NCBI GenBank assembly: GCA_002328865.1
Contig: DCWO01000173.1
Coordinates: 43,823-68,106 of the forward strand
DNA: 24,284 bases
Reading direction: 5' to 3'
Origin: Dehalococcoidia bacterium UBA2160
GTDB lineage: Bacteria; Chloroflexota; Dehalococcoidia; Lucifugimonadales; UBA1123
Shown here in pieces: positions 24,132 to 24,284 of the stretch. The position numbers and the translations under genes are program-made. Under the pieces are notes generated by a model. It had not been told where the DNA came from, made no database searches, and was given only the letters and a program-made list of their open reading frames with translations. Numbering within the stretch: position 1 is the stretch's first letter; each line of letters starts with the position of its first letter.

Positions 24132-24284
24132 ATGACCACGACCGCTGAGAACAGCACCGGAACAACGAAAGTGGTTGGCCGTCCTTTCCCCAAAGGCGTC
24201 ACCGGCAACCCCGGTGGCAGGCCCAAGGGTTTGGCTAGCATCATCAGGGACCGGACGTTCGACGGCCAGGAGTTGGTCGATTTC
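24132..24284 (+). CDS. DUF5681-type protein, 3' end beyond window
   Basis: The first 51 residues are visible. The segment VGRPFPKGVTGNPGGRPKG (15-33) is the DUF5681 signature (G-N-P-x-G-R-P-K-G), found in phage, prophage and other mobile-element genes, often before terminase genes. Its role is unknown. No Shine-Dalgarno site precedes the ATG, but an extended -10 box ends six bases before it, which suggests a leaderless start. The frame is open upstream to 23949, so an ATG at 24012 is a possible but weaker start. The gene runs off the right edge. Confidence 0.85.
   Translation, partial: MTTTAENSTGTTKVVGRPFPKGVTGNPGGRPKGLASIIRDRTFDGQELVDF

Noticed and set aside
1..24284. CRISPR array or complete insertion sequence
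   Set aside because: No regularly spaced direct repeats, no cas genes, no transposase and no matching terminal inverted repeats were found.

Overview
The window is bacterial chromosomal DNA of moderately high GC. It carries 20 intact or nearly intact protein genes, two genes cut by the window edges, one possibly frameshifted small gene and one tRNA. Promoters resemble the sigma-70 type: TTGACA or similar with TATAAT-like -10 boxes, several with an extended TGn. Many starts have a GGAGG-type Shine-Dalgarno site. The gene mix is a VWA protein resembling a mycobacterial type, a CpaF/VirB11-like ATPase, a PIG-L deacetylase, a DUF1847 protein, CapA, M20 and M24 peptidases, SDR and MFS proteins and an amidase. 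This mix fits an uncultured-type Chloroflexota (Dehalococcoidia/SAR202-like). That placement is an inference from gene content only; no rRNA or marker phylogeny is available here.

Layout. (1) 1-3410: a divergent promoter pair, a 673-residue VWA protein, a tandem ~87-bp repeat that folds into matching hairpins, and a short secretion-ATPase-like P-loop protein. (2) 3512-6716, minus strand: a small membrane protein overlapped by a tandem SnoaL-like protein, a PIG-L zinc deacetylase and an NADPH-dependent FMN reductase. (3) 6978-8093: a DUF1847 protein with an internal duplication. (4) 8140-10478, minus: an M20 peptidase behind a free-standing formyl-THF hydrolase/formyltransferase domain. (5) 10700-11278: a promoter, an 82-residue SWIM zinc-finger protein and a very strong terminator. 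(6) 11307-16300, minus: FabF, FolC, CapA-like and GNAT genes. (7) 16708-19170: an M24 peptidase convergent with an MFS transporter. (8) 19570-23169: an SDR gene divergent from a three-gene operon of a lone TPP-binding domain, an AtzG/GatC-like small protein and an amidase. (9) 23224-24284: tRNA-Pro(UGG) followed by gene-poor DNA that leads into a DUF5681-type, phage-associated gene. This suggests a mobile element next to the tRNA.

Functionally the window is a set of small metabolic units, not one pathway. FabF (fatty acid elongation), FolC (folate) and the formyl-THF enzyme are core metabolism. The peptidases, amidase, reductase, SDR and transporter suggest turnover of organic compounds. The least explained items are the hairpin repeat at 2350-2520, the TPP/AtzG/amidase operon that lacks a PYR-domain partner, the duplicated DUF1847 protein, and the tRNA-flanking right end with its operator-like inverted repeat and leaderless start.
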